Origin: Saprospiraceae bacterium
GTDB lineage: Bacteria > Bacteroidota > Bacteroidia > Chitinophagales > Saprospiraceae
Assembly (NCBI GenBank): GCA_013001595.1
Contig: JABDMH010000082.1
Span: 1 to 64,000 of the forward strand
Length of the DNA stretch: 64,000 nt
Direction: 5' to 3'
Shown piece after piece: positions 1-9,388 of this stretch (position 1 is the stretch's first letter; each line of letters starts with the position of its first letter). Position numbers and translations under genes: made by a program. The notes under the pieces were generated by a model. That model saw only the letters and a list, made by a program, of their open reading frames with translations. It was not told the origin of the DNA and ran no database searches.

Positions 1-560
1 TCCACGTCATTGACCATTACTAGTTCCTTTATGTTTTTTCCTCCCTTTAATGATTCAATAAGTGGAATAAGTGGAATAAGTGGAATAAGTGGAATAAGTG
101 GAATAAGTGGAATAAGTGGAATAACAACTATATCGACCGCTTCTTTAACATGTTCAACAAAACATTGCCCCCAGCCTGTTGCTCTTTCCGCGCCAATACC
201 GCGTAGACCATGAGGAGGATACCTTGCATAGGACAAGGCAAGCTCTAATTGTTCCACTGTTTCGATATGCGGCACTATAATCCCATCTGCCCCAATATCA
301 AGTAATCTCTTAATAAGACCTTTCTGTAATTCCGCTATTCGGACAAATAAAACTGTATCACTACGCACGGTAGCCCGGATATGGTCTACTATATCACGTC
401 AGTCTAGATGACCATGTTCAACGTCAATTACAATAAAGTCTAAACTTAACGCAACAGCCATTTCTGTTATGCTACCTGATTCAAGGGTAACCCATAGCCC
501 ATAAATACTTTCGTTGTTTGATATTTTATTTTTCAGACTTAGTATTGCATCCCTTTTCAT
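1..560 (-). pseudogene. HpcH/HpaI-family aldolase (RhmA/GarL-like), truncated by window start, with in-frame TGA
   Basis: Minus-strand reading MKRDAILSLKNKISNNESIYGLWVTLESGSITEMAVALSLDFIVIDVEHGHLD*RDIVDHIRATV..LIKRLLDIGADGIIVPHIETVEQLELALSYARYPPHGLRGIGAERATGWG; TGA at 399-401 where the family usually has Trp or another residue. Confidence 0.8.
58..123. repeat. 9-bp tandem repeat, 7 exact copies of agtggaata; encodes (PLI)n on the minus strand
   Basis: Direct reading of 61-123 as seven consecutive agtggaata units, preceded by ata at 58-60. Confidence 0.97.
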
Positions 561-621
561 AATTGATCTTGATAATCTTAATTTCTACTCTTTTTAGATC
601 AGACTTTCACATGTAGCAGCA

Positions 622-1475
622 CAACTAAATATGCTTGGCATACGCTTTGATAATCGTATCTCTCAATAAAATTATTTCTGACAGGGTGTCTATCTCATTA
701 CAATTCTCCCAATCTATCCAAATGAATTTCAACCCGATCCAGACACTATAATTGTTCACTATTAATCTCTTGATTATGTCTTCATAGTCAATAATATTAT
801 GTTGGGCTGATGTTTGTAAGTATCCTTTTCTTGCTCCTCGAGCATGAAAATGGTTTGCATATTCCAACAAGATATCTACATTTTTATTCAAATAGCCTTC
901 CCTAATAAAATGAGTGTAGTCAAGCGTTAATGACAATCCAGGAACAGAAGATACTAATTCTTGGGTTGCCAATGGGTCAATAAAAGGTGAACCAATATGT
1001 GATTCTATAGCAAAGCCAATAGAAGTGTTTTTTACTTCATTCAACCGCCATTCTAATTCATGGTAGCAAAGGTCAGTGATCTTTTATTGCTTTGATTTGG
1101 AAAAAACAATCCAGGCAAACAAGTAATGTGATCTGCTCCAAGCTCTTCGGCATATTCTATGAGCTTAAGAAATTGCTCACGTGTCAATAATCGCATTTTC
1201 TAATTGGGATGATTTATTGCCTTATCTGAAAGACTTGTGTCGAGTTGTAAATAGCAATCAGATGGAATCAAACCTCTGTCATCTAATTTTATTCTAAGGA
1301 GCCTCGCATTTCTTTTAATGTCTTCAAATTCTTTTTCAGGTCATAAATGTGAACGCCCACTAAATAAACCAATATCCACTCCTTTACAATCCAGCATTAC
1401 CAATAGGTCCAATACTTGGTCGTGAGACAAAAGGGGGAAGGTGAAATCTGCGCAAGCAATTTTTAATTCTTTCAT
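622..1475 (-). pseudogene. Xylose-isomerase-like TIM-barrel sugar epimerase/isomerase, degraded
   Basis: MKELKIACADFTFPLLSHDQVLDLLVMLDCKGVDIGLFSGRSHL*PEKEF...NHPN*KMRLLTREQFLKLIEYAEELGADHITCLPGLF then a frameshift into LCYHELEWRLNEVKNTSIGFAIESHIGSPFIDP...; ORF 625..1044 is only the C-terminal half. Confidence 0.75.
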
Positions 1476-1703
1476 GATGTTGGCCCCCCTTCCCATTCAG
1501 CTGTTGCAAGATAGCCTCCATCAATAAGAATACTAGTTCCAGTTATTCCGGAGGAATCCTATCAAGACAGATATGCGACTACTTTTGCTATTTCACTTGG
1601 TTGTAGCAATCTTCTGATGGGTACACGATTCAATCTTGTTCGAATTTTATCTTCATCAACCATATGTTCTCTTAAGAGTGGAAAAATCCGTTGAGCTCCT
1701 GAC
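1472..1703 (-). pseudogene. Short-chain dehydrogenase/reductase, C-terminal fragment
   Basis: SGAQRIFPLLREHMVDEDKIRTRLNRVPIRRLLQPSEIAKVVAYLS**DSSGITGTSILIDGGYLATAEWEGGPTS; SDR C-terminal signature with two consecutive stops and no N-terminal half. Confidence 0.7.
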
Positions 1704-2750
1704 CTACGCATTGCCTGCGAGGTAATTCCCATAACCCATAAATACGGTGGAAAGCATCAATATAAGAATGCCCAAGAAAATCAGTCTCATCGTACGTCCG
1801 CTGCTTCCTTTCCATTCGTGGGTGATCAATCCCCACATGGTGCTAAAAATGATGACAAATGCAAGGTGAATGCTGAAGCTCGCAAAGTCATGCTTACCCA
1901 TTTTAGTAGTCCCCATTCCGTAAAACATAAATTCCATAAAACCTGTAATACCGGCGATGGCACAGAAGAGATAATTCACTTTTAGCGAGGCACCCCTTGC
2001 ACCAAAGTAATCGCCCAAACTGCTATTTTTGATATTCATAAATACACATATTCCGGCATTGGTGATAAAGCCACCACCCATAATCACAATGAGGACGGCA
2101 CTATTTTTCCATAATTCGGTAGTGCCATATTCTGTAGACATTTCAGCGATGGGTGCTCCGGACTGCATGGCGAAGGCAAAGCAGGCGCTCATCACACCTG
2201 AAAATGCCGCTACCATTAGTCCTTTCTTAAAATTAAAATCTTTGATGTACTTCTGTTTTTCTTCTGCTGTTTGCTCCCGTTCCTTAGACACACCAGCCCA
2301 ACCAGTAAAGAAAATGCCAATCAAACAAATAAATACGCCCCCGATCGTAACCTGTCCGGCGAGCGAGCGTAGTATCTGTCCAAATTCACCCATGAAAATC
2401 GGTGGCACCAATGTGCCAAAAGCCGTGGTCAAACCCAGTACCATGGCCATGCCCAATGACATTCCCAGGTAGCGCAAAGAAAGACCGAAAGTAAGGTTTC
2501 CGACTCCCCAACAAACACCAAAAACAAACGTCCAAAGTAGGCTTTCGCGATCAGCTCCAAGCAGGATGTCCAGGAGATGAGGGACGGTAAAATAGGCGAT
2601 CATCCATGGCATGATGATCCAGGTGAAAAGGCCATTAACCAACCAGTAGCTTTCCCACGACCAATTCTTGACCTTTTTAAAAGCGATATAAAAGCTGCCG
2701 GCTGCGAAACCTCCGATCGCGTGCAATATTATTCCTAGTGCAGGATTCAT
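1704..2750 (-). CDS. rhaT: L-rhamnose/proton symporter RhaT
   Basis: 348 aa; MNPALGIILHAIGGFAAGSFYIAFKKVKNWSWESYWLVNGLFTWIIMPW, multi-TM, characteristic RhaT. Confidence 0.93.
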   Translation of the reverse strand: MNPALGIILHAIGGFAAGSFYIAFKKVKNWSWESYWLVNGLFTWIIMPWMIAYFTVPHLLDILLGADRESLLWTFVFGVCWGVGNLTFGLSLRYLGMSLGMAMVLGLTTAFGTLVPPIFMGEFGQILRSLAGQVTIGGVFICLIGIFFTGWAGVSKEREQTAEEKQKYIKDFNFKKGLMVAAFSGVMSACFAFAMQSGAPIAEMSTEYGTTELWKNSAVLIVIMGGGFITNAGICVFMNIKNSSLGDYFGARGASLKVNYLFCAIAGITGFMEFMFYGMGTTKMGKHDFASFSIHLAFVIIFSTMWGLITHEWKGSSGRTMRLIFLGILILMLSTVFMGYGNYLAGNA

Positions 2751-3037
2751 GAAATTACTTTACAGTGATTTATTTAGACAGCCGACTGTATACACCGTGA
2801 CCCAAAATGGAAAATATCCACTGTATTTCACGAGGCGGTATCAAACTGTTTATCAGATTACTTTCGGGTGAGAGACCAGGGTTGCTAAAACCACATTTGG
2901 TAAAGTCCGCTGTATAAAATTCTACGCTCCTATTTTCGCTGGGGTTCCCACCTCCGTATACAAGGCTGGGATATGGCAAGACATTCGATATGGTTCCGAA
3001 ATCTTGAGTCAGAAGATTAATATTCTCTATATCCCGA

Positions 3038-4261
3038 TTATTTATCAGATACAAAGACATTTTGTATAGCTTGCAGGTATCCATAACCATATAAGGTGCA
3101 GGGCATCAAATAACTTGTTTCGGTCCACTCGTTCCAGCTATTTACGGTAATCAGCGGAACTTGCCCGGGATGGTCGTCTACATATTTCTTTGCATCTCTT
3201 AAAGCTTTCTCAAAATTGTCTGGTGTATTATTTTTTACCACTCCCGCTTTGAAATGTAGAAATCGGGGATTATTATCCCAGCCGACCGAAACGTGCGGAT
3301 AATAAGGAACATCCTTCTTAGTAGAGACTTTTTCCCATTCAGCAATAACATCCGGCATAATGTCAAGATAATCTCGGTCAATATCCGTAAAATGCACAAA
3401 TTGATAATGGGTAATTCCATCGAACTCCAATTGATGAACTACTTCGTTGTATGCGCCAATTACACTTCCGTCATCAGCGGTTAAATTTTTATCAGCTTTG
3501 CGTAAGGAGACTTGAAGATCAAGGCCCGGAAAACCAGCTTTTTTAGTCTCCTCTCTAAACCACTCCAATGCCTCGAGGGTTTGTTGTACTCCGCCAAGAC
3601 CTGCAATCAGTGCGCCAATGTCGTAGATCATAAAAGATGGTTTGCTATTCACTTTATAGTAGGAGGGATGACTAAAGTACTGTTCAATGATCCGGTGACA
3701 GACCACCTCAAATTCTTCCCGATCAACACTCCCTTTCCAAATGAGATGTTCATTTGGCAAGCCGGCTCTTCGTTTGTCCCAAATCTGATTTACATCGTGG
3801 TTGGCCCACATGATGTAAAATTTTACACGATCGTTGTTACGGGCTTTGAGGTAGCCTTCATTCAAATGTCCTTCCAGAAAGGGCATCCCATCGTACCAAT
3901 ACCAGTCAAAGATGAAAACGTTTACCCCATGATCTGCAGCAGCATTGATTTCCATTTCAGCAATATAGGGGTCGGCCTCGTTGACATATCCCCACAACGG
4001 AAATCTTGGTTGGTCGTGCCCTTCGTATTTTGGTTTATTAGATATGACCGACTGCCATTCTCCTATTCCATCGGGCCAGAAAATCTTTGCCCGATCGTCG
4101 GGGTGATAGGATGGCCAGACATATGCTGCAATATCATAACTCTGCTTTTTCTCTGCATCATTTCTACCATTGTCATTATTTTGGCCCACCACACCAAAAG
4201 TCAGTAGGAATATGGCATTGAGCATTATATATATTTTTTTCACCACTTTTTGATTTCTCAT
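3038..4261 (-). CDS. Glycoside hydrolase family 99-like (WbsX-type) secreted protein
   Basis: Signal peptide; YDIAAYVWPSYHPDDRAKIFWPDGIGEW...GVNVFIFDWYWYDGMPFLEGHLNEG...NSWNEWTETSYLMP. Confidence 0.82.
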   Translation of the reverse strand: MRNQKVVKKIYIMLNAIFLLTFGVVGQNNDNGRNDAEKKQSYDIAAYVWPSYHPDDRAKIFWPDGIGEWQSVISNKPKYEGHDQPRFPLWGYVNEADPYIAEMEINAAADHGVNVFIFDWYWYDGMPFLEGHLNEGYLKARNNDRVKFYIMWANHDVNQIWDKRRAGLPNEHLIWKGSVDREEFEVVCHRIIEQYFSHPSYYKVNSKPSFMIYDIGALIAGLGGVQQTLEALEWFREETKKAGFPGLDLQVSLRKADKNLTADDGSVIGAYNEVVHQLEFDGITHYQFVHFTDIDRDYLDIMPDVIAEWEKVSTKKDVPYYPHVSVGWDNNPRFLHFKAGVVKNNTPDNFEKALRDAKKYVDDHPGQVPLITVNSWNEWTETSYLMPCTLYGYGYLQAIQNVFVSDK

Positions 4262-4298
4262 GTTAATACAATTGATGTTTTAAAAAAAATAATTAGAA

Positions 4299-5741
4299 TT
4301 ATATTTTCACAAGGTCAAAATCCATAGCCACGGCAAACATCTCTAACTCTTTTGACAGGTCGCCTACACCCATGGCAATATGATGCGAAGGTCCCTGTTG
4401 GCACCATTTATCAAAAAAGGTATGGATGGGTTGATTGATTTTTACCCTACAATTTGGATTGCCTATATTAAGAACTTCTCCAGACACAATTTCTCCTGTG
4501 GTATAAATCATTTTAAACGTACCATCACAACCAAATTGACTTACATTAAGAAGCGTCGCTGGCCCCTTGACGACATCAAAGTCGATCCCCAGTCCATGGC
4601 CGGTCTTGCCATGATGGACATCGAGATTTTTAAGCCTAGGTTTACCTTCACTCATATTAATATTGCTTGGCCCATCGTGTCCCAACAAAATAAAATCCTG
4701 ATCGTAGTCTATGGCAAAAAATTCAACAAACATACCTCCTCCCCCTAGTAAATCCAGCATTTTCATACCCATCGCTGTTCTAAGATCTCCTTCCGTCACA
4801 CCAGGTCGGCCCAAAGATGCCAGACGAGAGACGGCCAGTCCCGATTGCGCGCGCATCTGAGTGATCGATTCTTTTTCACCCCACCAATAATAACCAAATG
4901 CGTAAATATCATACCTGGTAATTATTTCTTCGTAGGCGACGGCCAATTGTGCTGAAACTTTCATGTGCTCATTGGTCACCGATTCATCCACTTCGTACAG
5001 CTGCCTAAATTGATGATACATGGCTTCCAATTGTGCTGGTTTCACACGATGGAATGCTTCTTCAATTTCCTCCACCTCCGGACGGATGATCATTCTACCG
5101 GTAGCCTTCAGCCAACGATGTTCGTCGGTCGGCATATCGACCATTCCGGTGTAGGTATTCCCGATGATCCCAACATTCATAGCCCGGAAAGCCCGTGCAG
5201 AAGCTGCACCGTTACAATCAGCCCGAACCTCGTCCCAAAAACGTTGAGAACTAAAGGGGCCGGTCCGTACCACAAATCCCTTACCAAGGGTCATTAGTCC
5301 CGCCGCATACTCCGGAATACAACAGGGCCCCTCATGATAGAGATATTCTGCCGTGTCTGCTGTTGCGTAATCGTAAGAATTATCAATATGCGTATTGAGA
5401 ATACGAATCGGAATATCCAACTGTCTAACACAAGGGAGTAGCACCATACCCGTTGTATATCCCAGGGGACAAACTAAAATAATATCGATCTTTTCTTCGG
5501 TAAAATATCGGCCAGCACTTTCCGCTTTTTCTTGGGTATCCACCAATCCGGGAGATACCACCTCACCTATCTTTTCGAGATGGGTAGTAAGTTCATGGTA
5601 CATTTTCATGCACAGATCTTTCAACCCGGGAAATTGATCCCAGTAGATAAGGTGTCCTGTCGCCAAGAGTCCAATTTTGGGTTTCGCCAATCTCGCTTTC
5701 AATTTTGAGTTAGACATAAGGTGAGCTGTTATTCGCGCCAA
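4299..5741 (-). CDS. L-fucose/L-arabinose isomerase-like protein (copy A)
   Basis: 480 aa; PKIGLLATGHLIYWDQFPGLKD...GLVDTQEKAESAGRYF...CDGTFKMIYTTGEIV...GPSHHIAMGVGDLSKELEMFAVAM; sugar isomerase fold motifs. Confidence 0.78.
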   Translation of the reverse strand: MARITAHLMSNSKLKARLAKPKIGLLATGHLIYWDQFPGLKDLCMKMYHELTTHLEKIGEVVSPGLVDTQEKAESAGRYFTEEKIDIILVCPLGYTTGMVLLPCVRQLDIPIRILNTHIDNSYDYATADTAEYLYHEGPCCIPEYAAGLMTLGKGFVVRTGPFSSQRFWDEVRADCNGAASARAFRAMNVGIIGNTYTGMVDMPTDEHRWLKATGRMIIRPEVEEIEEAFHRVKPAQLEAMYHQFRQLYEVDESVTNEHMKVSAQLAVAYEEIITRYDIYAFGYYWWGEKESITQMRAQSGLAVSRLASLGRPGVTEGDLRTAMGMKMLDLLGGGGMFVEFFAIDYDQDFILLGHDGPSNINMSEGKPRLKNLDVHHGKTGHGLGIDFDVVKGPATLLNVSQFGCDGTFKMIYTTGEIVSGEVLNIGNPNCRVKINQPIHTFFDKWCQQGPSHHIAMGVGDLSKELEMFAVAMDFDLVKI

Positions 5742-5852
5742 TTATGACATTTTATCTTTTAGAGCTTCATTTAGGCCAAATTCTTCCGAAAAGCTCGTGA
5801 AAATCTTATTTCGTGATTCATTTTCATCGTGACAATACCGCAAAGGATGGAA

Positions 5853-5881
5853 GATGTCCCTGATTTCAAATCTGATGTCCC
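5853..5881. promoter_or_regulatory. Candidate operator: direct repeat GATGTCCC-N13-GATGTCCC around a near-palindrome tgatttcaaatct
   Basis: Exact 8-bp repeats at 5853-5860 and 5874-5881, 21 bp start to start, about 110 bp upstream of the minus-strand start at 5741. Confidence 0.4.
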
Positions 5882-5895
5882 ACTTTTTTTTCGCA

Positions 5896-8800
5896 TCATA
5901 GTACCTCGCTTAATTTAAATGAATACCTGCCAGAACCCACTTTAAGCATAATATATTCACCTTCATCTAACCCCTCAAGCACACCTTCGACGCCATCATG
6001 AAATTTATTATTCGCCCAGACATTCATATCATTTTCAGAAATCACAACATCCTTCTTCCCTGATTTTGGAATACTTAGGAAGGCTTCTGAATTTGCCGGA
6101 ATTACAACATCTATTGTAAAAGTACTATCCTCGATGTTCCATGACGATCGGATTTCTCCCCTGACGGTGTGGACAGATGCTTTTGCAAATGTCAAATCCT
6201 TAAGAGGATAGGGTTTAATTCTAAACTCCTGATATCCGGGTTCCATATTTGAAGCACCATAAAAATTGGGCCCCTGGATACCTGCAATAAAGTGGTAAAA
6301 ATACTCATTCACTCCTGCCAGCATGGTCATGTTGTCCGATCTTCTTCGACCTCCTAGTACGGCATAATCTCTACCCCAACTTTCCCATATGGTAGTAGCA
6401 CCCTGATCTACCATATAACCCCAACCAGGGTAGGTTGTGGTGTTGACGATATCATACATCACCTTGCCAAGACCATTGGCGGTTAGGGATTCAATCAGAG
6501 CTGTGATACCAGCATGTCCCACCCGCAAGTGGCTGTTGTCATTGCCAATGATGTTCTGTGCTATATTTTTGATTAGTTTTTCGCGATGTGTATCTGGTAC
6601 AAGACCTATCGATAATGGAAGCAATTCTGCGGTTTGAGACTTGGATCCATAATGGCCAGTTGACTTATCGAGCCACTTTTCGTTGAAGGCACTTTTCACT
6701 TCTTGAGCCAATTGCGTATAGCTCAACTGATCTGCTTTCAGCCCTAATACTCTGGCCATTTCAGACACTATTAAAATATTTCTATAATATAGCGCAGTCC
6801 ATGAAAGACTTGGTGGAGTCTCATCTGATCTCCATTTCTCATAGCCCGGCGCATGCCCTGGTACCATATGATCGCCCAACCAGCCAATCGTCACAATTGA
6901 CCCCTCGCACATATTGCTTTTGATATAATCAACCCAGTTTTTTATCGTCTCATAATGCTCATCTAAAAGCGATCGGTCATCATAAGCTTGATATAGGTAC
7001 CAAACCAACATGGCATAAGCCGAACCCTGTGACACGTCGGGATCCCGAGGCTTCCCAGGAAAAGCAGGAATCACATCTCCCACACTGCCATCCTGCCGAG
7101 CGGCTAATCTTATATCGGTAGCATATTTTCGCCAGAACAAAGGCATATGCTTCCTGGTGAAAAGACTTGCTGCAATACTCGCTGGTTCGTTGTAGCCATA
7201 AGGTTCTCTATGCAAACAATCCAACAGAAAGCCCTTCAAACTATTGCTAAGCGTCCGGTTTACATTATCATGAATGGCATTGAATAAATCATTTGAGCAT
7301 GTAAAGTCTCCTCTTAAGTTTTCGTCATTACGAACCATTTGACCTTGAATATCATCCGGGGATGGTTTGTATGAACATCCTACTAACTGCACGTATTGGA
7401 CCGGGTGATAAACAAATCGAGGTTGATAACTCTCACCACTGGGGTCACCCTTTAAAATATAATAATCCCTTTCTTGCTCTCCAGGCCAGGGTCCTTCGTC
7501 AATCATTCCATTTTTGAGTAGGCGGGTTGAATAATCGATCATTATTTCATCACCGGGTTTGCCCTTGATATTTAATTTAATCCATCCACCAAATAACTGA
7601 TCAAAATGACAGACAAATATCCCTGGTTTTGGTTCTGTAATTTTAATGGGTCTAAGCGTCTCAACAACTTTCATGGCGGGCATAATCTGAGCACTAAGCA
7701 GCCCACTGGGCCCATCGCTCTCTTCTGCTTCGAGCCATGAATGATCATCAAATCCAGCCTCACTCCACCCATCCTGCTCTTTTCGAGCATCATACTTCTC
7801 CCCAAAATCCATATCATTTTCCTCCATCGGTGCGTAAGAATATTTCCAAGTTTTATCACTCGAAAGATGCATTGTAGTACCATCTTCGAATTCGATATTC
7901 ATTTGGAGTAATAATTGGGATTTGTCACTCCAATTTTCAGCATAGTCTAGGACCTTTGCACTATACCAGCCATTACCCAGAAAAACACCCACAGCATTCT
8001 TTCCTCGTACCAACTGATCCGTGATATCATAAGTCATGTACTTAACCAACCGGTGATAATCTGTAAATGCCGGAGATATTACATCATCACTGATCTTATC
8101 TCCATTTATATAGCATTCGCTCAAGCCAAGACCAGAAAAATATATCCTTGCCCGAGATATCTTTTTATCGATCACAAACTCCTTTCTAAGCAATTGGGCA
8201 TCGCCAGATGGATCAGATCGGTGCCGATAATTATTAGCCAAAGTACCGTCGAATCTCCACCAACCGGCTAGGTCATTGGTCAAAATATTATTGTTCATTA
8301 CTTCAATGATCGACTCTTCCGGGAGGGCATTCCGATAAATACTTAACTCATCTATCCCGCCTTTGAAAAATTGTTCTTGATTGGAATGTGAACCAATATA
8401 GGCTGTCGCATATCCTCGAGGGTAAATGAGGCCAGGATTTGTAAAAGTTTTAATTTCCTTACCATCTAAATAAATCCTTTTGGCAATGCGATCGTAGGAA
8501 ACCGATATGTGATGCCAGCGCCCATCTGCAAAAAAATCATCCGGAAGGATGGCGCAATCCTCTGTATACACACCGCTGACACCCAATCCGAACCAAATAC
8601 CTTTTTCCCCATGTTTTGATCCAATGGCTAAAACCTGTGTTGCGACACCGTCATCTTTCCGATAAATGGTCTGCCACTCATCGGTAAATTCGTCTGGCTT
8701 TACCCAGGCGCTTATGGTAATGCCATCTTCCAATTTTGCCAGTCGATGAAACCTAGCCTTTATGGGTTGATCAGTGCCATTAAGTGAAACCGCTTCACCT

Positions 8801-9306
8801 GCTTTCCCATCTGTATAAGAAAGATCATTAAATAATCTTGTACCTATCCATTTTCCTTCCCAGTCCTCCTCATTCATAAGACCCATTTCAAAGGTTGCAG
8901 GCTCGCTCCAATCTGATACCTCACCTTTCTCATCCCAAACCCTGACTTTCCAGAAGCTTCTTTCGCCGCTCGTCAATGACGGACCTTGATAAGGAATATT
9001 TACAGAATTACTTGTCGCAATCTTCTTACTATTCCATTTATTACCTATATCTCTATTTAATCGATCTAAATCATCGGAAACCATAATTTGGAAAGCACTT
9101 TGCATTTGCCCCCGCATATCTGATTTAAGGATCCAACTAAATCTTGGCATCGGAATATCAATTCCCAGGGGATTGATGGCATACTCACATCGTAATTCCT
9201 CCACCTTAAGAGTACCCTCCGTTTCTTTTTCACCATAGATAAAATTTAGTGGTAGCATACAGAGTATAAAAAATCCTACAGAACTCACTCGACCAACATG
9301 ACACAT
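5896..9306 (-). CDS. Alpha-L-rhamnosidase (GH78) with inserted LamG/concanavalin-A-like domain
   Basis: Bac_rhamnosid modules (SWILKS, WKVRVWDEKGEVSDWSEPATFEMGLM, DCLHREPYGYNEPASIAASLF) and internal LamG-like DGITISAWVKPDEF...RWHHISVSYDRIAKRIYLDGKEI...GGIDELSIYRNAL. Confidence 0.9.
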   Translation of the reverse strand: MCHVGRVSSVGFFILCMLPLNFIYGEKETEGTLKVEELRCEYAINPLGIDIPMPRFSWILKSDMRGQMQSAFQIMVSDDLDRLNRDIGNKWNSKKIATSNSVNIPYQGPSLTSGERSFWKVRVWDEKGEVSDWSEPATFEMGLMNEEDWEGKWIGTRLFNDLSYTDGKAGEAVSLNGTDQPIKARFHRLAKLEDGITISAWVKPDEFTDEWQTIYRKDDGVATQVLAIGSKHGEKGIWFGLGVSGVYTEDCAILPDDFFADGRWHHISVSYDRIAKRIYLDGKEIKTFTNPGLIYPRGYATAYIGSHSNQEQFFKGGIDELSIYRNALPEESIIEVMNNNILTNDLAGWWRFDGTLANNYRHRSDPSGDAQLLRKEFVIDKKISRARIYFSGLGLSECYINGDKISDDVISPAFTDYHRLVKYMTYDITDQLVRGKNAVGVFLGNGWYSAKVLDYAENWSDKSQLLLQMNIEFEDGTTMHLSSDKTWKYSYAPMEENDMDFGEKYDARKEQDGWSEAGFDDHSWLEAEESDGPSGLLSAQIMPAMKVVETLRPIKITEPKPGIFVCHFDQLFGGWIKLNIKGKPGDEIMIDYSTRLLKNGMIDEGPWPGEQERDYYILKGDPSGESYQPRFVYHPVQYVQLVGCSYKPSPDDIQGQMVRNDENLRGDFTCSNDLFNAIHDNVNRTLSNSLKGFLLDCLHREPYGYNEPASIAASLFTRKHMPLFWRKYATDIRLAARQDGSVGDVIPAFPGKPRDPDVSQGSAYAMLVWYLYQAYDDRSLLDEHYETIKNWVDYIKSNMCEGSIVTIGWLGDHMVPGHAPGYEKWRSDETPPSLSWTALYYRNILIVSEMARVLGLKADQLSYTQLAQEVKSAFNEKWLDKSTGHYGSKSQTAELLPLSIGLVPDTHREKLIKNIAQNIIGNDNSHLRVGHAGITALIESLTANGLGKVMYDIVNTTTYPGWGYMVDQGATTIWESWGRDYAVLGGRRRSDNMTMLAGVNEYFYHFIAGIQGPNFYGASNMEPGYQEFRIKPYPLKDLTFAKASVHTVRGEIRSSWNIEDSTFTIDVVIPANSEAFLSIPKSGKKDVVISENDMNVWANNKFHDGVEGVLEGLDEGEYIMLKVGSGRYSFKLSEVL

Positions 9307-9388
9307 AATTAGTAATTTAATTTAGTAGAGCTTCAAGATTCGTCTAAAGGACTCTTTAAAAATTCGGCCTTTTCATGTTCTAGACATT

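Noticed and set aside
10-213. Plus-strand ORF with (SGI)7 repeat as a repeat protein
   Set aside because: It is the antisense reading of the 9-bp repeat inside the minus-strand HpaI aldolase pseudogene; no start context or homology.
3512-4207. 231-aa plus-strand ORF opposite the GH99-like gene, and similar long antisense ORFs (e.g. 19538..20167)
   Set aside because: Shadow ORFs of strongly supported genes on the other strand.
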